From an uncultured Chitinophaga sp. (GTDB lineage: Bacteria > Bacteroidota > Bacteroidia > Chitinophagales > Chitinophagaceae): DNA of 64,000 nt. Below are positions 1 through 8,864 of the stretch, in pieces (the first letter of the stretch is position 1; each line of letters starts with the position of its first letter). Location of the stretch: the NCBI RefSeq assembly GCF_937898475.1, contig NZ_CALEJS010000013.1:186001-250000 (forward strand), in the 5' to 3' direction. The position numbers were made by a program, and so were the translations under genes. The notes beneath the pieces were generated by a model. It did no database searches. It worked only from the letters and a program-made list of their open reading frames with translations, and was not told the origin of the DNA.

Positions 1-375
1 CACTCCATTGTCATCGCAGCGCTTCTTCAGATCGGCCAGGTAGGTTTTGTCCTTTGCCTTGTCTTTGAAGAACTGGTTCACATACTCCACTGCATTAATG
101 CCAAATTCACTGGCTTTAGCCGGGAAATCGAGGTTGGTCATTTTACCTGCAAACAATGCCTGGTGGAAAGACCATTCTGCCAGTGAAATCTTGAAGAAAA
201 GCGATTGAGCGGTTTGTTGGCCGGCGGTAGTATCGGCAGCGGTGGAATCGGCGCCGGCTTCCTGAGATGTGCCAGCACCTCCACAGGCGGCCAGCACAGA
301 TGGCAACAGGCCCATACCCATAGTATACACGCTTAGTTGTCTCAGGAACTCACGACGGTTTTTTGCTGTAGTCAT
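1..375 (-). CDS. Sugar phosphate isomerase/epimerase-like protein, 3' part cut by window edge
   Basis: Reading frame of 125 codons running off the left edge, starting at ATG 375-373. The N-terminus (MTTAKNRREFLRQLS...) has a Tat-like RR-x-FL motif followed by a hydrophobic stretch and a Cys (LAACGG), so the product is probably an exported lipoprotein. After a Ala/Thr/Asp-rich linker comes FFKISLAEWSFHQALFAGK and then FGINAVEYVNQFF, the start of the xylose-isomerase-like TIM barrel found in Bacteroidota sugar phosphate isomerase/epimerase proteins. The catalytic part lies outside the window, so substrate and activity cannot be judged. It diverges from the lipoprotein gene at 526 with a 150-bp intergenic region. 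Confidence 0.75.
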   Translation of the reverse strand, partial: MTTAKNRREFLRQLSVYTMGMGLLPSVLAACGGAGTSQEAGADSTAADTTAGQQTAQSLFFKISLAEWSFHQALFAGKMTNLDFPAKASEFGINAVEYVNQFFKDKAKDKTYLADLKKRCDDNGV

Positions 376-525
376 ATACGTGGTTTTCTGGTGAAGAGAC
401 CAAAATACAAATTATCAGGTACAAATCAACCCTAGTACAGGTGCGCTCAATACCCTACCCTGCATAACATTATTTAATTTAATAATATTTAGTATCTTGC
501 AGCGGTCTAACTAACACCAATACCT

Positions 526-951
526 ATGAAAAAGACCCGAATACTCATGCTGTTGGCAGGTGTAGCCCTGTTTGCCTCCTGTAAGAAAGATGAAGAACAA
601 GCACCCGCCGATGTGGCCATTAGCGGAACATGGAACAAGGTGAGCGAATACAGAACCATTACACAATCAGGAAGGATAACGAAGGACACGGTCTTTTACC
701 CGGCAGGCAGCCATACCTGGACCTTTGACCTGGAAGCGGGAAAAATATACCGCCTGAAAGATACACAAGCCGATACCCTTTTTTACAAGCTGATAGAAGA
801 GAATAAAAAGATAGTAACTGCGGTGGATGGTGATTTTATTTTTGAACTGGATACATTGCCTGTTCTGCAGCTGGATAAATACTACCTGAAAACGGAAGGA
901 CATTACACCACACCATTTACTATGGATGTGATCTCCAACTTTGCCCGTTAA
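526..951 (+). CDS. Lipocalin-like small lipoprotein
   Basis: 141 residues. MKKTRILMLLAGVALFASCKKDEE is a typical Bacteroidota lipoprotein signal with the lipobox Cys at residue 19 and charged residues after it. The mature part has alternating beta-strand patterns beginning with SGTWNKVSEY, the start seen in lipocalin-like (DUF-type) lipoproteins, and no enzymatic motif. It ends 6 bp before the convergent alpha/beta hydrolase gene. Function unknown; the lipocalin-like call rests on overall pattern only. Confidence 0.7.
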   Translation: MKKTRILMLLAGVALFASCKKDEEQAPADVAISGTWNKVSEYRTITQSGRITKDTVFYPAGSHTWTFDLEAGKIYRLKDTQADTLFYKLIEENKKIVTAVDGDFIFELDTLPVLQLDKYYLKTEGHYTTPFTMDVISNFAR

Positions 952-957
952 CGGCTG

Positions 958-1824
958 CTACCGGAGGAAGGCCAGTACGCTGCTGATCACCGTTTCATTT
1001 TTCATGATACGGAAGTGCCCCTCTCCCTTTATCCTGAGGGATTGAACAGCAGGGTATTGCCGAACAAATTCGCTGACCTGTTCCTGCTTTACCAGGTGGT
1101 CGTTCTCATCATAGGCAACCAGTATCTTATCTGCCTTGATCTGGTTAATGTGACGAAAAAGATCGAGCTCCCGCAGGTCTCCTCTCAATCGCTGCAAAAT
1201 TATGCTTTGCAGTTTGGGCATTACCTGCTGGGGTATACGAAACAGCTGAAAGGTTTCATTGAAGAATACCGGTGCGCTCACGGCAGCGCTGATCATTGCC
1301 AAACGCGGCACACTCACCTGTTTATGCACCAGTGTAAGGGCTGCATTCAGTCCGCCCAGCGAGTGACCAATTACTGCATGCACCGCACCGCTGCGCTGCA
1401 GTAATTGTTCCAGTACATGCATCCACTGCATCAGGTTGGTGCGCTTTCCCTGGGAAGCACCGTGCGCCGGTGCGTCAAAAGTTATTACTTCATACCCGGC
1501 TGTTACCAGCGCTGAGACCATCTGTTTGAAATCAAAAGGGCTGCCGCCCCAGCCATGCAGTAACAGTACTTTTTTGCCGGATGTTCCCCAGCTGTAGAGT
1601 ACCAGCGAAAGCGGGCGATCATCAAAAGGATAGCGGCTGAACTTCACTTTTTCTACGCGGGCAGTCTTTCTCAGGGCCAGCTGTGAATCCCTGAGTTTTC
1701 TTTTTGGCGGTGTGCTATACATGTTAAAGAACATACGGGCGGTTAAACCAGGAAATGGTTTCCCCAGCCTTGACAGTACAAATGCAGATACCCGCAGGGA
1801 GAATGGTAATACCTGGTGCTGCAT
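958..1824 (-). CDS. Alpha/beta hydrolase
   Basis: 288 residues. The alpha/beta hydrolase fold is clear: the oxyanion region LLLHGWGGSPFDF, the nucleophile elbow GHSLGG, the acid in YDENDHLV and the catalytic His in GEGHFRI near the C-terminus. The triad is therefore complete. The substrate is not predictable; it is cytoplasmic by lack of a signal peptide. Its promoter carries an AGACC-N4-GGTCT palindrome at 1851-1864 like those upstream of tetR (8231) and the SDR gene (8865), so it may be controlled by that TetR protein (inference). The start at 1824 gives a very short leader downstream of a TAATTTAG -7-like element. Confidence 0.85.
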   Translation of the reverse strand: MQHQVLPFSLRVSAFVLSRLGKPFPGLTARMFFNMYSTPPKRKLRDSQLALRKTARVEKVKFSRYPFDDRPLSLVLYSWGTSGKKVLLLHGWGGSPFDFKQMVSALVTAGYEVITFDAPAHGASQGKRTNLMQWMHVLEQLLQRSGAVHAVIGHSLGGLNAALTLVHKQVSVPRLAMISAAVSAPVFFNETFQLFRIPQQVMPKLQSIILQRLRGDLRELDLFRHINQIKADKILVAYDENDHLVKQEQVSEFVRQYPAVQSLRIKGEGHFRIMKNETVISSVLAFLR

Positions 1825-1850
1825 ACAATAAAGGTTAAGTATGCTAAATT

Positions 1851-1864
1851 AGACCATACGGTCT
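1851..1864 (-). promoter_or_regulatory. Putative TetR operator upstream of alpha/beta hydrolase
   Basis: On the minus strand the site reads AGACCGTATGGTCT, an inverted repeat AGACC-N4-GGTCT. It is immediately followed by TAATTTAG, one mismatch from the TAnnTTTG -7 element. The tetR promoter has the same arrangement (AGACCGATTGGTTT then TAATTTTG); aligned over 21 bases the two sites agree at about 16. The match in both operator and spacing to the -7 element suggests one regulator acts at both. Confidence 0.55.
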
Positions 1865-1904
1865 TAAGTAAAAAATTTAATTGGGAAAGGGGTGGAACGC
1901 TCCC

Positions 1905-2348
1905 TTACATGGTTTCCACCGCATCTTTATGGGTAGGTTTGTAATACAGGTAATAGAAGGCCAGTATCAGCACTCCTGTCACAAAGGGGATTACCGCCAG
2001 GTGCTTATAGGTGATGCTGCCTGTAACGATCTTTTCGTCAAAATGCATGAACTCTCCGATCATCCAGTAGGAGTTGGCCATGATCCACACGGTAATGGCC
2101 AGGTTATGGCATAGCTCTGACATAAATTGCCGGGTACGCCATGCGATGATGATGGATATGATCAGGGTAGGGAAGATCATCGCAATGCCCAGCGGACGCC
2201 ATAGCATACACCAGCTGATGTCTTTCAGCAGCCAGAAAACAATGTGCAGGTTCTCCATCCTCCGGTAGCCGATAGGAATGCTGTAAAAGTTGTTGGAACC
2301 GCCGGCAACAGCCGTCTCTGTGGTTTGAGTGAGTGTCTCTTGCTCCAT
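1905..2348 (-). CDS. Small multi-pass membrane protein
   Basis: 147 residues. After a polar N-terminus of about 35 residues there are three to four hydrophobic segments (around IVFWLLKDISWCMLW, IAMIFPTLIISIIIAW, LAITVWIMANSYWMI and LAVIPFVTGVLILAFYYLYY), so it is an inner-membrane protein. I recognise no family motif. It is transcribed toward the alpha/beta hydrolase on the same strand with an 80-bp gap that contains the latter's promoter. Confidence 0.7.
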   Translation of the reverse strand: MEQETLTQTTETAVAGGSNNFYSIPIGYRRMENLHIVFWLLKDISWCMLWRPLGIAMIFPTLIISIIIAWRTRQFMSELCHNLAITVWIMANSYWMIGEFMHFDEKIVTGSITYKHLAVIPFVTGVLILAFYYLYYKPTHKDAVETM

Positions 2349-2397
2349 GGCTGCAAAAATATAAAAAGCAGGGAGCTTTCGGGAGAAAAACAGCTTC

Positions 2398-3327
2398 CTA
2401 TTTCCGGATGGCCGCCGCCCGCTTCAGCACCACGCTCCAGTCGCTTCCGCTCCCGATATGATATCTGGCGGCAAAGTTGTCCATATTCAGTGCAAAAGCC
2501 ACCTGCATCAGGCTGTTCAGATAAGCCAGCGGTTTGCCTTCAGCAACATCGCCAAAGGTGCGGGCATAAGGCATGACGCCCTGGTACACCTGTTTGCCTT
2601 TATGATACAGGCTAACCTGTAACATATCTTCCGGCTTTGCATCCAGGCGCTGGAAAAGAGTGTCTGGTATATTTGTCCATAAATTACCATACTGTACATC
2701 CAGGATGGCGATGGCGCCTTTCAGCGCGCCGTTTTCCAACACGGCTGACTGATGCGGAAGGCTTACAACAGTATCTGGCAATTCCGGGCCTACCTGCTCA
2801 AAAGTGATCACACCGGCAGCCAGGCGGGCCCCTGTATAAGCATAAACATCGCGACCATGGAAAGTATAGGATTGACGGGAATCATTCCGCCGGTTCAGTG
2901 CCTCGTCTATTTCGCGCAACGCTTCAATTCCTTCTGACCGGGCAATAAGGGTGAGTGTGCCGTTATCAGGGGTTACGATATAGTGACCGGCTTTTGTTTT
3001 TAATACGACAGATTTACGTGATGTACCCACCCCCGGATCCACTACAGACACAAACACAGTGCCTGCAGGCCAGTAAGGAATTGTTTGTTCCAGGCGGTAG
3101 GCCGCTTCCCAGATGTTATAAGCAGGTATCTCATGCGTAACATCATACAACTTCAGATCAGGAGATACACTGTTAGCTACACCTTTCATAGCTGCCACCG
3201 CACCATCCTTTAAACCGAAATCTGACTGGAAAACAAGGAGCTTATTCTGGGCGTTCAGCCGGAAAGCGCTTAATACCAACAGTAACAGGTACACGGACCT
3301 TTGAAAGTTAACTGGCATAACCATCAT
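2398..3327 (-). CDS. Exported SAM hydroxide adenosyltransferase (DUF62) family protein
   Basis: The mature sequence begins NKLLVFQSDFGLKDGAVAAMKG and continues DVTHEIPAYNIWEAAYRL, TVFVSVVDPGVGTSRK and YIVTPDNGTL, the landmarks of the S-adenosyl-L-methionine hydroxide adenosyltransferase / SAM-chlorinase fold (DUF62), which splits SAM to adenosine and methionine. I chose the start at 3327 (MMVMPVNFQRS...) because it gives a clean signal peptide ending LNAQ; a longer in-frame start at 3423 would overlap the divergent GH9 gene. About 309 residues, normal for the family. The signal peptide is odd for an enzyme whose substrate is cytoplasmic. Confidence 0.85.
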   Translation of the reverse strand: MMVMPVNFQRSVYLLLLVLSAFRLNAQNKLLVFQSDFGLKDGAVAAMKGVANSVSPDLKLYDVTHEIPAYNIWEAAYRLEQTIPYWPAGTVFVSVVDPGVGTSRKSVVLKTKAGHYIVTPDNGTLTLIARSEGIEALREIDEALNRRNDSRQSYTFHGRDVYAYTGARLAAGVITFEQVGPELPDTVVSLPHQSAVLENGALKGAIAILDVQYGNLWTNIPDTLFQRLDAKPEDMLQVSLYHKGKQVYQGVMPYARTFGDVAEGKPLAYLNSLMQVAFALNMDNFAARYHIGSGSDWSVVLKRAAAIRK

Positions 3328-3421
3328 GTTTAACCGTGTCAAACTTACTAAATATTCAGCGGCAGCATATACATTACCGTGAATTATGATTATTTTACTG
3401 CTATCAGTCAAATTTATATCC

Positions 3422-5266
3422 ATGCTTTATCAGCGGAAAAAACACGTCATCCTGGTATTGCTTTTAAGCATACCCATCTTGCTGCCTGCGCAAAACATCA
3501 AAATAGTAACCAATCATGTTGGTTATGAAAGCAGCAAGGCAAAGAAGGCCATTATCGTTGCCGAAAGCCCGGCCAGCATCAACAGTTTTCAGTTGATCAA
3601 CGCGAACACCGGCAAGGCCGTCTATACAGGTAAACCGGTATTTACAGGCCCCGTTAATAAATGGAAGCACTGGGTGTTCTGGACCATGGACTTCAGCAGC
3701 TGTACAAGCCCTGGCGCCTACCGGTTACAGCTCACTGCCGGTGGAAAAAGTATCACCTCCTACCCTTTTATTATCGGTAAAAATGTGTTGGAGCAGGCCA
3801 CCATTTCTGATGTGATCTACTATTTCAAAGGGCAGCGCAGCTCCGGGCTGCTGGATCAGGCAGACCGCCATCTCAGATTGGCTGGAAGAACCACAGATAC
3901 AACGGGTATAGACGCACATGGCGGTTGGTACGATGCCACCGGCGATTATGGCAAGCATCTCTCCCACCTTTCCTTTTCTACTTACTTCAACCCGCAGCAG
4001 ATCTCCCTCACGGTATACAGCCTGTTAAAGACATATGAGCTGCTGCACCAGAAAAGCGGCACCGGCTATCGTCAGTACAACAGAAGGTTGCTGGATGAAG
4101 CTATGTACGGCGCCGATTACCTGGCCCGTGTACATACTGCCGGCGGCTCCTTTTACCGCTCTGTGTCTGCACCGGGACCTGGTAAATATGCAAAAGACCG
4201 GATCATACCCGGCAAGGAAAGAGGATACAGCATCAAAAAATCAAAAGACCAGGCCGCAGGCAATGCAAATGTAAGGGAAGATGACTGGAAAGGCTACCAG
4301 GTAAGTTATCGTTCCGGCGGTGGTATCGCTATCGCGGCACTGGCTATTGCCGCTACCTATGATACCTCCGGTGAATACAGCAATGCTGATTACCTGAAAG
4401 CGGCAGAAAGCGCATTTGCATTCCTGGAACAACACAACCCTTCAATGACAAATAACGGCATTGAAAACATTGTGGATGATTATTGTGCACTGGCTGCTGC
4501 TGCAGAACTGTACAAGGCCACCCATAAGCCGCAATACCAGGCAGCTGCTGTTAAAAGGGCCGGGCAGTTAATGGACCGGCTTAGCTCCTGGAAAACTTAT
4601 CATGATTACTGGCGGGCAGATGATAAAGACCGTCCCTTCTTTCACGCCGCCGATGCAGGCTTCCCGCTGGTAAGCCTGGCCAGCTATTATCCGCTGGCAG
4701 GCAGTGATATGCAACAGCGTATAAAGGAAACCGTTAGAAGGTCATTGCAGTTTGAGCTGTCTGTTACCCGCGAGGTTAATAATCCCTTCGGCTATAGCCG
4801 CCAGCTGGTACAGGATACTTCTGGCAAGCGGCATACTGCTTTCTTCTTTCCGCATGGTACGGAAACCGCTCCCTGGTGGCAGGGCGAAAATGCCAGGATC
4901 GCTTCCATGGCCAGCGCCGCACGTTTGACGGCCCGACTGTTCCCGGAAGACAAGCCGCTGCGCGATAGCCTGGAACGTTTTGCCCTGGACCAGCTGAACT
5001 GGATACTGGGCCTGAATCCTTACGATGCCTGCATGCTGCAGGGCACGGGTCATAATAACCCGGCTTACGGCTTCTTTGGTACCTTTGAATATACCAATGC
5101 GCCGGGCGGCATTGTGAACGGTATCACTTCCGGACTGGAAGATGAGGAAGATATCGACTTTAACCTGTCTTATGCTGTTACCGGTAAAGATTATGACTGG
5201 CGTTGGGCCGAACAATGGCTGCCGCATGCGGCCTGGTACCTGTTGGCGGTTGCATTGGGAGAATAA
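3422..5266 (+). CDS. Glycoside hydrolase family 9 protein
   Basis: About 614 residues from ATG 3422, which gives a signal peptide (HVILVLLLSIPILLPAQ). An N-terminal immunoglobulin-like cellulase domain (NHVGYESSKAKKAIIV to about residue 118) precedes the (alpha/alpha)6 barrel. The family's catalytic Asp motif appears as GGWYDATGDYGKH (Asp171 and Asp175), with one extra residue relative to the usual DAGD. Near the end, NWILGLNPYDACMLQGTGHNNP and the acidic stretch EDEEDIDFNLSYA match the conserved GH9 C-terminal region and its general-acid Glu. Probably a periplasmic endo- or exo-beta-glucanase; the exact glycan is not predictable. It diverges from the DUF62 gene with about 95 bp between starts. 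Confidence 0.88.
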   Translation: MLYQRKKHVILVLLLSIPILLPAQNIKIVTNHVGYESSKAKKAIIVAESPASINSFQLINANTGKAVYTGKPVFTGPVNKWKHWVFWTMDFSSCTSPGAYRLQLTAGGKSITSYPFIIGKNVLEQATISDVIYYFKGQRSSGLLDQADRHLRLAGRTTDTTGIDAHGGWYDATGDYGKHLSHLSFSTYFNPQQISLTVYSLLKTYELLHQKSGTGYRQYNRRLLDEAMYGADYLARVHTAGGSFYRSVSAPGPGKYAKDRIIPGKERGYSIKKSKDQAAGNANVREDDWKGYQVSYRSGGGIAIAALAIAATYDTSGEYSNADYLKAAESAFAFLEQHNPSMTNNGIENIVDDYCALAAAAELYKATHKPQYQAAAVKRAGQLMDRLSSWKTYHDYWRADDKDRPFFHAADAGFPLVSLASYYPLAGSDMQQRIKETVRRSLQFELSVTREVNNPFGYSRQLVQDTSGKRHTAFFFPHGTETAPWWQGENARIASMASAARLTARLFPEDKPLRDSLERFALDQLNWILGLNPYDACMLQGTGHNNPAYGFFGTFEYTNAPGGIVNGITSGLEDEEDIDFNLSYAVTGKDYDWRWAEQWLPHAAWYLLAVALGE

Positions 5267-5276
5267 TAAATATTAT

Positions 5277-5741
5277 ATGCTGAAAAGATTATTCCTATTA
5301 CCTGAACTGCTGCTACTGCTCTGCATGGTGGTAGTTCGCCTGTACATCGGTAACTCCGGTATAGATATACATATGCATGACACTTACTTCATCTTCAGCG
5401 ACCACCCATTATTCGGCAACATACTGTTCGCACCATTGTACTTCATGTTGCTTCTTACATGGTTAATACACCTTGCACTCAGAAAAAAAGGTTTGTTATC
5501 AGCCAGGTGGCATTGGGCACAGGTAATCATAAGCCTGCTAAGCTTATTAATCTTTAGCAGCTTCCCTGCTGCAATCGCTTATTACGGATTACCGGGGAGG
5601 CATTACGAGTACAACACCTTTGACACCCTTATCCTTGGACAGCTGTTTGTCGCATCCTGCCTTGCTGTCTTTATTATCTGTCAGCTGTTATTCTGGATAG
5701 CTGCGGCAGTTTTAGTGATAAAACAAGCCTTAAGCCGCTAA
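5277..5741 (+). CDS. Small four-helix membrane protein with HDTYF motif
   Basis: 154 residues from the ATG at 5277, 10 bp after the GH9 stop; an upstream in-frame start would overlap GH9 and lacks support. About four transmembrane segments are visible. The first loop contains DIHMHDTYFIFSD, which resembles the HDTYF segment of heme-copper oxidase subunit I, but the rest of that 12-helix protein is absent, so it is not an oxidase. Function unknown. A strong hairpin terminator follows at 5763. Confidence 0.7.
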   Translation: MLKRLFLLPELLLLLCMVVVRLYIGNSGIDIHMHDTYFIFSDHPLFGNILFAPLYFMLLLTWLIHLALRKKGLLSARWHWAQVIISLLSLLIFSSFPAAIAYYGLPGRHYEYNTFDTLILGQLFVASCLAVFIICQLLFWIAAAVLVIKQALSR

Positions 5742-5762
5742 GGTCATTATTTATCTTCCTCC

Positions 5763-5799
5763 AACCGGGTGACAAGACTTGTTCCATCACCCGGTTTTT
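5763..5799 (+). terminator. Rho-independent terminator after GH9/membrane protein unit
   Basis: Perfect 10-bp stem AACCGGGTGA (5763-5772) / TCACCCGGTT (5787-5796) with a 14-base loop, followed by a T run to 5799. It lies 22 bp after the stop of the gene ending at 5741. Confidence 0.85.
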
Positions 5800-5910
5800 C
5801 TGTTTCTGGCACGGTTGTTGACAGATGGTGGTTTTTAATAATATTAATATTTTTCGTATATTTCGGCTCAGGTAAACCGATATCTTTATTTTAAAGCGTT
5901 ATTAAGCATC

Positions 5911-8112
5911 ATGTTAGGCAACTCTCTATCCTATGTTTGCGAAAAGCATTTCAGAACTCTGCTTTTCCCGCTGCTGGTTTCTCCTCTTTTTATGGTACAG
6001 ACAATGATGGCTGCCAGCCACTTTGAGCGGGCATTGCCGGGGGACACAAGTATCTTTCAACCTGCAGACGCACCTTCCACTCCTCCCGTTAATGACGGGA
6101 TGGGCGGCATTGAACTGGGTGTAAAATTCAGAGCCGCCCAAAGCGGTAAAATAACAGCCATCCGGTTTTATAAAGCCGGCGCCGTAGCCGGTAACTATAC
6201 CGTGCACCTATGGAGCAGTTCCGGCAACAAGCTGGCTGAAGGTACCTTTGAGGCAGACACCGCAAAAGGCTGGCAACAGGTAGCATTTACCACACCTGTG
6301 ACTATCAGCGCCAATACTACTTATATAGCTTCCTATTTCAATAACACGGGCGACTATGCCACCACCAATCCTTTCTTTGACAAGGCAGTGGTAAATGGCC
6401 CCCTCCGCGCGCTGGCCAATGGTGAAGACGGGCCTAATGGCTTGTATAAATACTCCACCACACCGGTATTCCCGGATAATAACTACGGCTCCAGTAATTA
6501 CTGGGTAGATGTGGTTTTCATTCCGGATGAAGTACCTGCACAGCAGGCTGCGGTTGCAACACCGGTTGCTACTGCTACCGCTGGTGTTAAAGATACCATT
6601 GCTCCTGCTGTGAGCAATGTAAAACCGGTAACCAATGAAGATGGTACGGTAACCGTTTCCTGGAATACCGACGAAAGTGCAGATGCCACCGTGGATTACG
6701 ACATCAATGCCGAAAACCTTACGCAGCATGCCGGTGATAATAAACGAGGCACAGACCACGCAGTACAGATTGCCGGCCTTACGCCGGGAGTTACCTATTA
6801 TTTCAGGATAAAATCGAAAGACGCCGCCGGTAACACAGTGGTACGCCCTAATACTACCGCTCCGCCATTAAGCTTTACCGTCACAACGGGACCTTGTGCA
6901 GTAGACAGTTCTGCTGCCAACTTCCGTGATGGCGGACAGGATGTTGGGGCACTGGTAAACCCCAACGGCAGCATTACCCTGCAGCCACTGGTAAACGAAG
7001 AGTTTATCAGTGTACTTAAATCCATTCCCGAAGGCTGGTCCGGCGCCCGTTATAATAACGATGGTACCACCGTTAATAATAACGGCGTGATCACCGTAAA
7101 CGGCACACATATCTTCTCCAATGCCAGCTTCGAGCCCGGATCGTCCATCGAGTTCGCCGCCATCTTTGGTGCAGGCAGCTATCAGAACATCGGCTTTTCC
7201 AGCGATCAGCCCTATGCAGACGGCACCTGGATCACCATTGGTCAGGCCAACAAGGCGGACGGTAATATATATGCCCGCGCTTCCAACAATACCGAAATAA
7301 AGATTGGATCAGGTTTACTGGGCTCTCTACACTTTTACCGTATCAAATGGAACCCGACCAATTTTGAGTTCTATGTTGATAACGATGTAAAACCTGCGGC
7401 CACCATCAACCTGAAGGTGACCACCAATATGTACATCCAGATCAGCGATTTTGTGAGCAGCGATGAAGGACTGTCTATAGATTGGATGCATGTGGCCCCC
7501 TACGCCACCTCCGGCAGCTTCACTTCAAGAGTGTTTGACGCAGGCGCCGCTACCAACTGGGGCGCGGTGAACTGGTTCGGGGAAACACCCCCCGGTACAT
7601 CCATCGCTATTGCTGTCAGCACCGGTGACACCCCCAACCCCAATGATGGCACATGGTCTTCCTTTACACCTATTAAGGCGCCTGGCACCCCGGTGAACAG
7701 CAGCAGCCGCTACATCCAGTATAAAGCAACGCTGAGCACCACAGATAAAAAGTATACGCCTGTATTAAAGGGTGTTTCCATCAACTGCTCCGGCAACAGC
7801 AATATGGCGGAGAAAGTAAAGGAAACCCTTCAGCCTTCCAAGCCAACACAGGCGCCTTCCAACGGCAAGTTGGACGTAAAGGTGGCTCCCAATCCCAGCA
7901 CCGATTACTTCACCCTGTCTCTCAGTGGTCCGGCAGATAAGCCCATCATGGTGAATATCCTGGACGCCTATGGCAGGATCGCAGAGCACCATCAGAAGGT
8001 AATGCCTTTTACCACCTTACAGGTAGGAGCAGCACTATCCCCCGGCACTTACTATGTAGAGCTGCTGCAGGGCTCACAACGCAAAACTGCCAAGATCGTG
8101 AAAGTGAAATAA
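5911..8112 (+). CDS. DUF4082 and fibronectin type III protein with T9SS sorting domain
   Basis: 733 residues. After a signal region (to about residue 35) there is a DUF4082 domain (about 45-195; GIELGVKFRAAQSGKITAIR, WSSSGNKLAEGTF, TTYIASYFNN), then a fibronectin type III module (about 230-325; SWNTDESADATVDY, LTPGVTYYFRIKSKDAAGN), a lectin/laminin-G-like beta region in the middle, and a C-terminal type A sorting domain (VAPNPSTDYFTLSLSG ... SPGTYYVELLQGSQRKTAKIVKVK). The tail marks secretion or surface attachment through the type IX system. Likely a carbohydrate- or surface-binding protein; no catalytic residues recognised. Confidence 0.85.
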   Translation: MLGNSLSYVCEKHFRTLLFPLLVSPLFMVQTMMAASHFERALPGDTSIFQPADAPSTPPVNDGMGGIELGVKFRAAQSGKITAIRFYKAGAVAGNYTVHLWSSSGNKLAEGTFEADTAKGWQQVAFTTPVTISANTTYIASYFNNTGDYATTNPFFDKAVVNGPLRALANGEDGPNGLYKYSTTPVFPDNNYGSSNYWVDVVFIPDEVPAQQAAVATPVATATAGVKDTIAPAVSNVKPVTNEDGTVTVSWNTDESADATVDYDINAENLTQHAGDNKRGTDHAVQIAGLTPGVTYYFRIKSKDAAGNTVVRPNTTAPPLSFTVTTGPCAVDSSAANFRDGGQDVGALVNPNGSITLQPLVNEEFISVLKSIPEGWSGARYNNDGTTVNNNGVITVNGTHIFSNASFEPGSSIEFAAIFGAGSYQNIGFSSDQPYADGTWITIGQANKADGNIYARASNNTEIKIGSGLLGSLHFYRIKWNPTNFEFYVDNDVKPAATINLKVTTNMYIQISDFVSSDEGLSIDWMHVAPYATSGSFTSRVFDAGAATNWGAVNWFGETPPGTSIAIAVSTGDTPNPNDGTWSSFTPIKAPGTPVNSSSRYIQYKATLSTTDKKYTPVLKGVSINCSGNSNMAEKVKETLQPSKPTQAPSNGKLDVKVAPNPSTDYFTLSLSGPADKPIMVNILDAYGRIAEHHQKVMPFTTLQVGAALSPGTYYVELLQGSQRKTAKIVKVK

Positions 8113-8145
8113 CCCGCCGCCGCAAGGCTGCTACTCATAAGTGAT

Positions 8146-8189
8146 AAAAGATCACAGGCGCTTCTTCCCGAAGCGTTTGTGATCTTTTT
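8146..8189 (+). terminator. Rho-independent terminator
   Basis: Long hairpin: AAAAGATCACA plus GGCGCTTC (8146-8164), loop TTCCC, then GAAGCG plus TTTGTGATCTTTT (8170-8188). The outer AAAAGATCACA/TGTGATCTTTT arms pair fully with a small internal bulge, and the transcript ends in Us. It closes the gene ending at 8112. Confidence 0.85.
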
Positions 8190-8220
8190 AATTTGGCCGC
8201 TGCGTATCCCGAAAATAAAT

Positions 8221-8251
8221 TTGGTAAAATAGACCGATTGGTTTAATTTTG
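8221..8251 (+). promoter_or_regulatory. tetR promoter with embedded operator
   Basis: TTG at 8221-8223 and TAATTTTG at 8244-8251 match the Bacteroidota -33 TTG and -7 TAnnTTTG elements with a 20-base spacer. Between and touching them lies the imperfect palindrome AGACCGATTGGTTT (8231-8244), so binding there would block transcription: the classic autorepression layout. The ATG at 8259 lies only 7 bases after the -7 element, implying a leaderless or nearly leaderless mRNA. Confidence 0.65.
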
Positions 8252-8258
8252 TGTCATC

Positions 8259-8846
8259 ATGAGTAAAGCAGAACGTACACGACAGTTGATCATTGAGAAA
8301 GCAGCGCTGATCATGAACCGAAAGGGAATGGCCGGCACCTCTATCAGTGATATAATGGAGGCCACCAAACTGGCCAAAGGTGGCGTGTACGGAAATTTTG
8401 CAAGCAAAGAGGAAATATGCGCTGAGGCCTTTGACTACCTGCTGAATAACGTCAGCAACACCATCCGTGCCTCCCTGTCAGATAAAACATCCGCAAAGGA
8501 ACAACTGTTCAGCCTTCTGGATTACTACAAAAGTACTCCCCTGCGGCAGGATCTCTACGGTTGCCCTATGCTGAACTTCGGCACTGAAGCAGATGATACC
8601 AATCCCCTCATTAAGGAGAAAGTAAGCAAGGCTATCGCAGATTCCCAGGCGCGCATCGTTAAAATAATACGTAAAGGGATTGAAGCCGGAGAGTTTAAAC
8701 CAGACTTTGATGCATCCCTGTTTGCCGTTAAAGCATTCTCCATGATAGAAGGCGCTGTACTGGTATGCCGCGTACAGGGCAACAGCAGGCAGATGCGTAT
8801 CGTAATAGACATCCTCCGCAAAGAAATTGAAGAGCATTGTCTCTGA
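8259..8846 (+). CDS. TetR/AcrR family transcriptional regulator
   Basis: 195 residues. The N-terminal 60 residues form a typical TetR DNA-binding domain (RTRQLIIEKAALIMNRKGMAGTSISDIMEATKLAKGGVYGNFASKEEI), with the helix-turn-helix at about 24-45. The C-terminal ligand domain resembles the TetR_C_16/YfiR-type repressors that control short-chain dehydrogenases and quinone or xenobiotic genes. It sits 65 bp upstream of an SDR gene whose promoter has a similar palindrome, so it probably represses itself and that gene. The ligand is unknown. Confidence 0.9.
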   Translation: MSKAERTRQLIIEKAALIMNRKGMAGTSISDIMEATKLAKGGVYGNFASKEEICAEAFDYLLNNVSNTIRASLSDKTSAKEQLFSLLDYYKSTPLRQDLYGCPMLNFGTEADDTNPLIKEKVSKAIADSQARIVKIIRKGIEAGEFKPDFDASLFAVKAFSMIEGAVLVCRVQGNSRQMRIVIDILRKEIEEHCL

Positions 8847-8864
8847 TTTTTTTTGAGTTTTAAA

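Noticed and set aside
5277..5741. Cytochrome oxidase subunit I fragment
   Set aside because: Only the HDTYF motif is shared; four helices, no haem-ligand His pattern or copper site.
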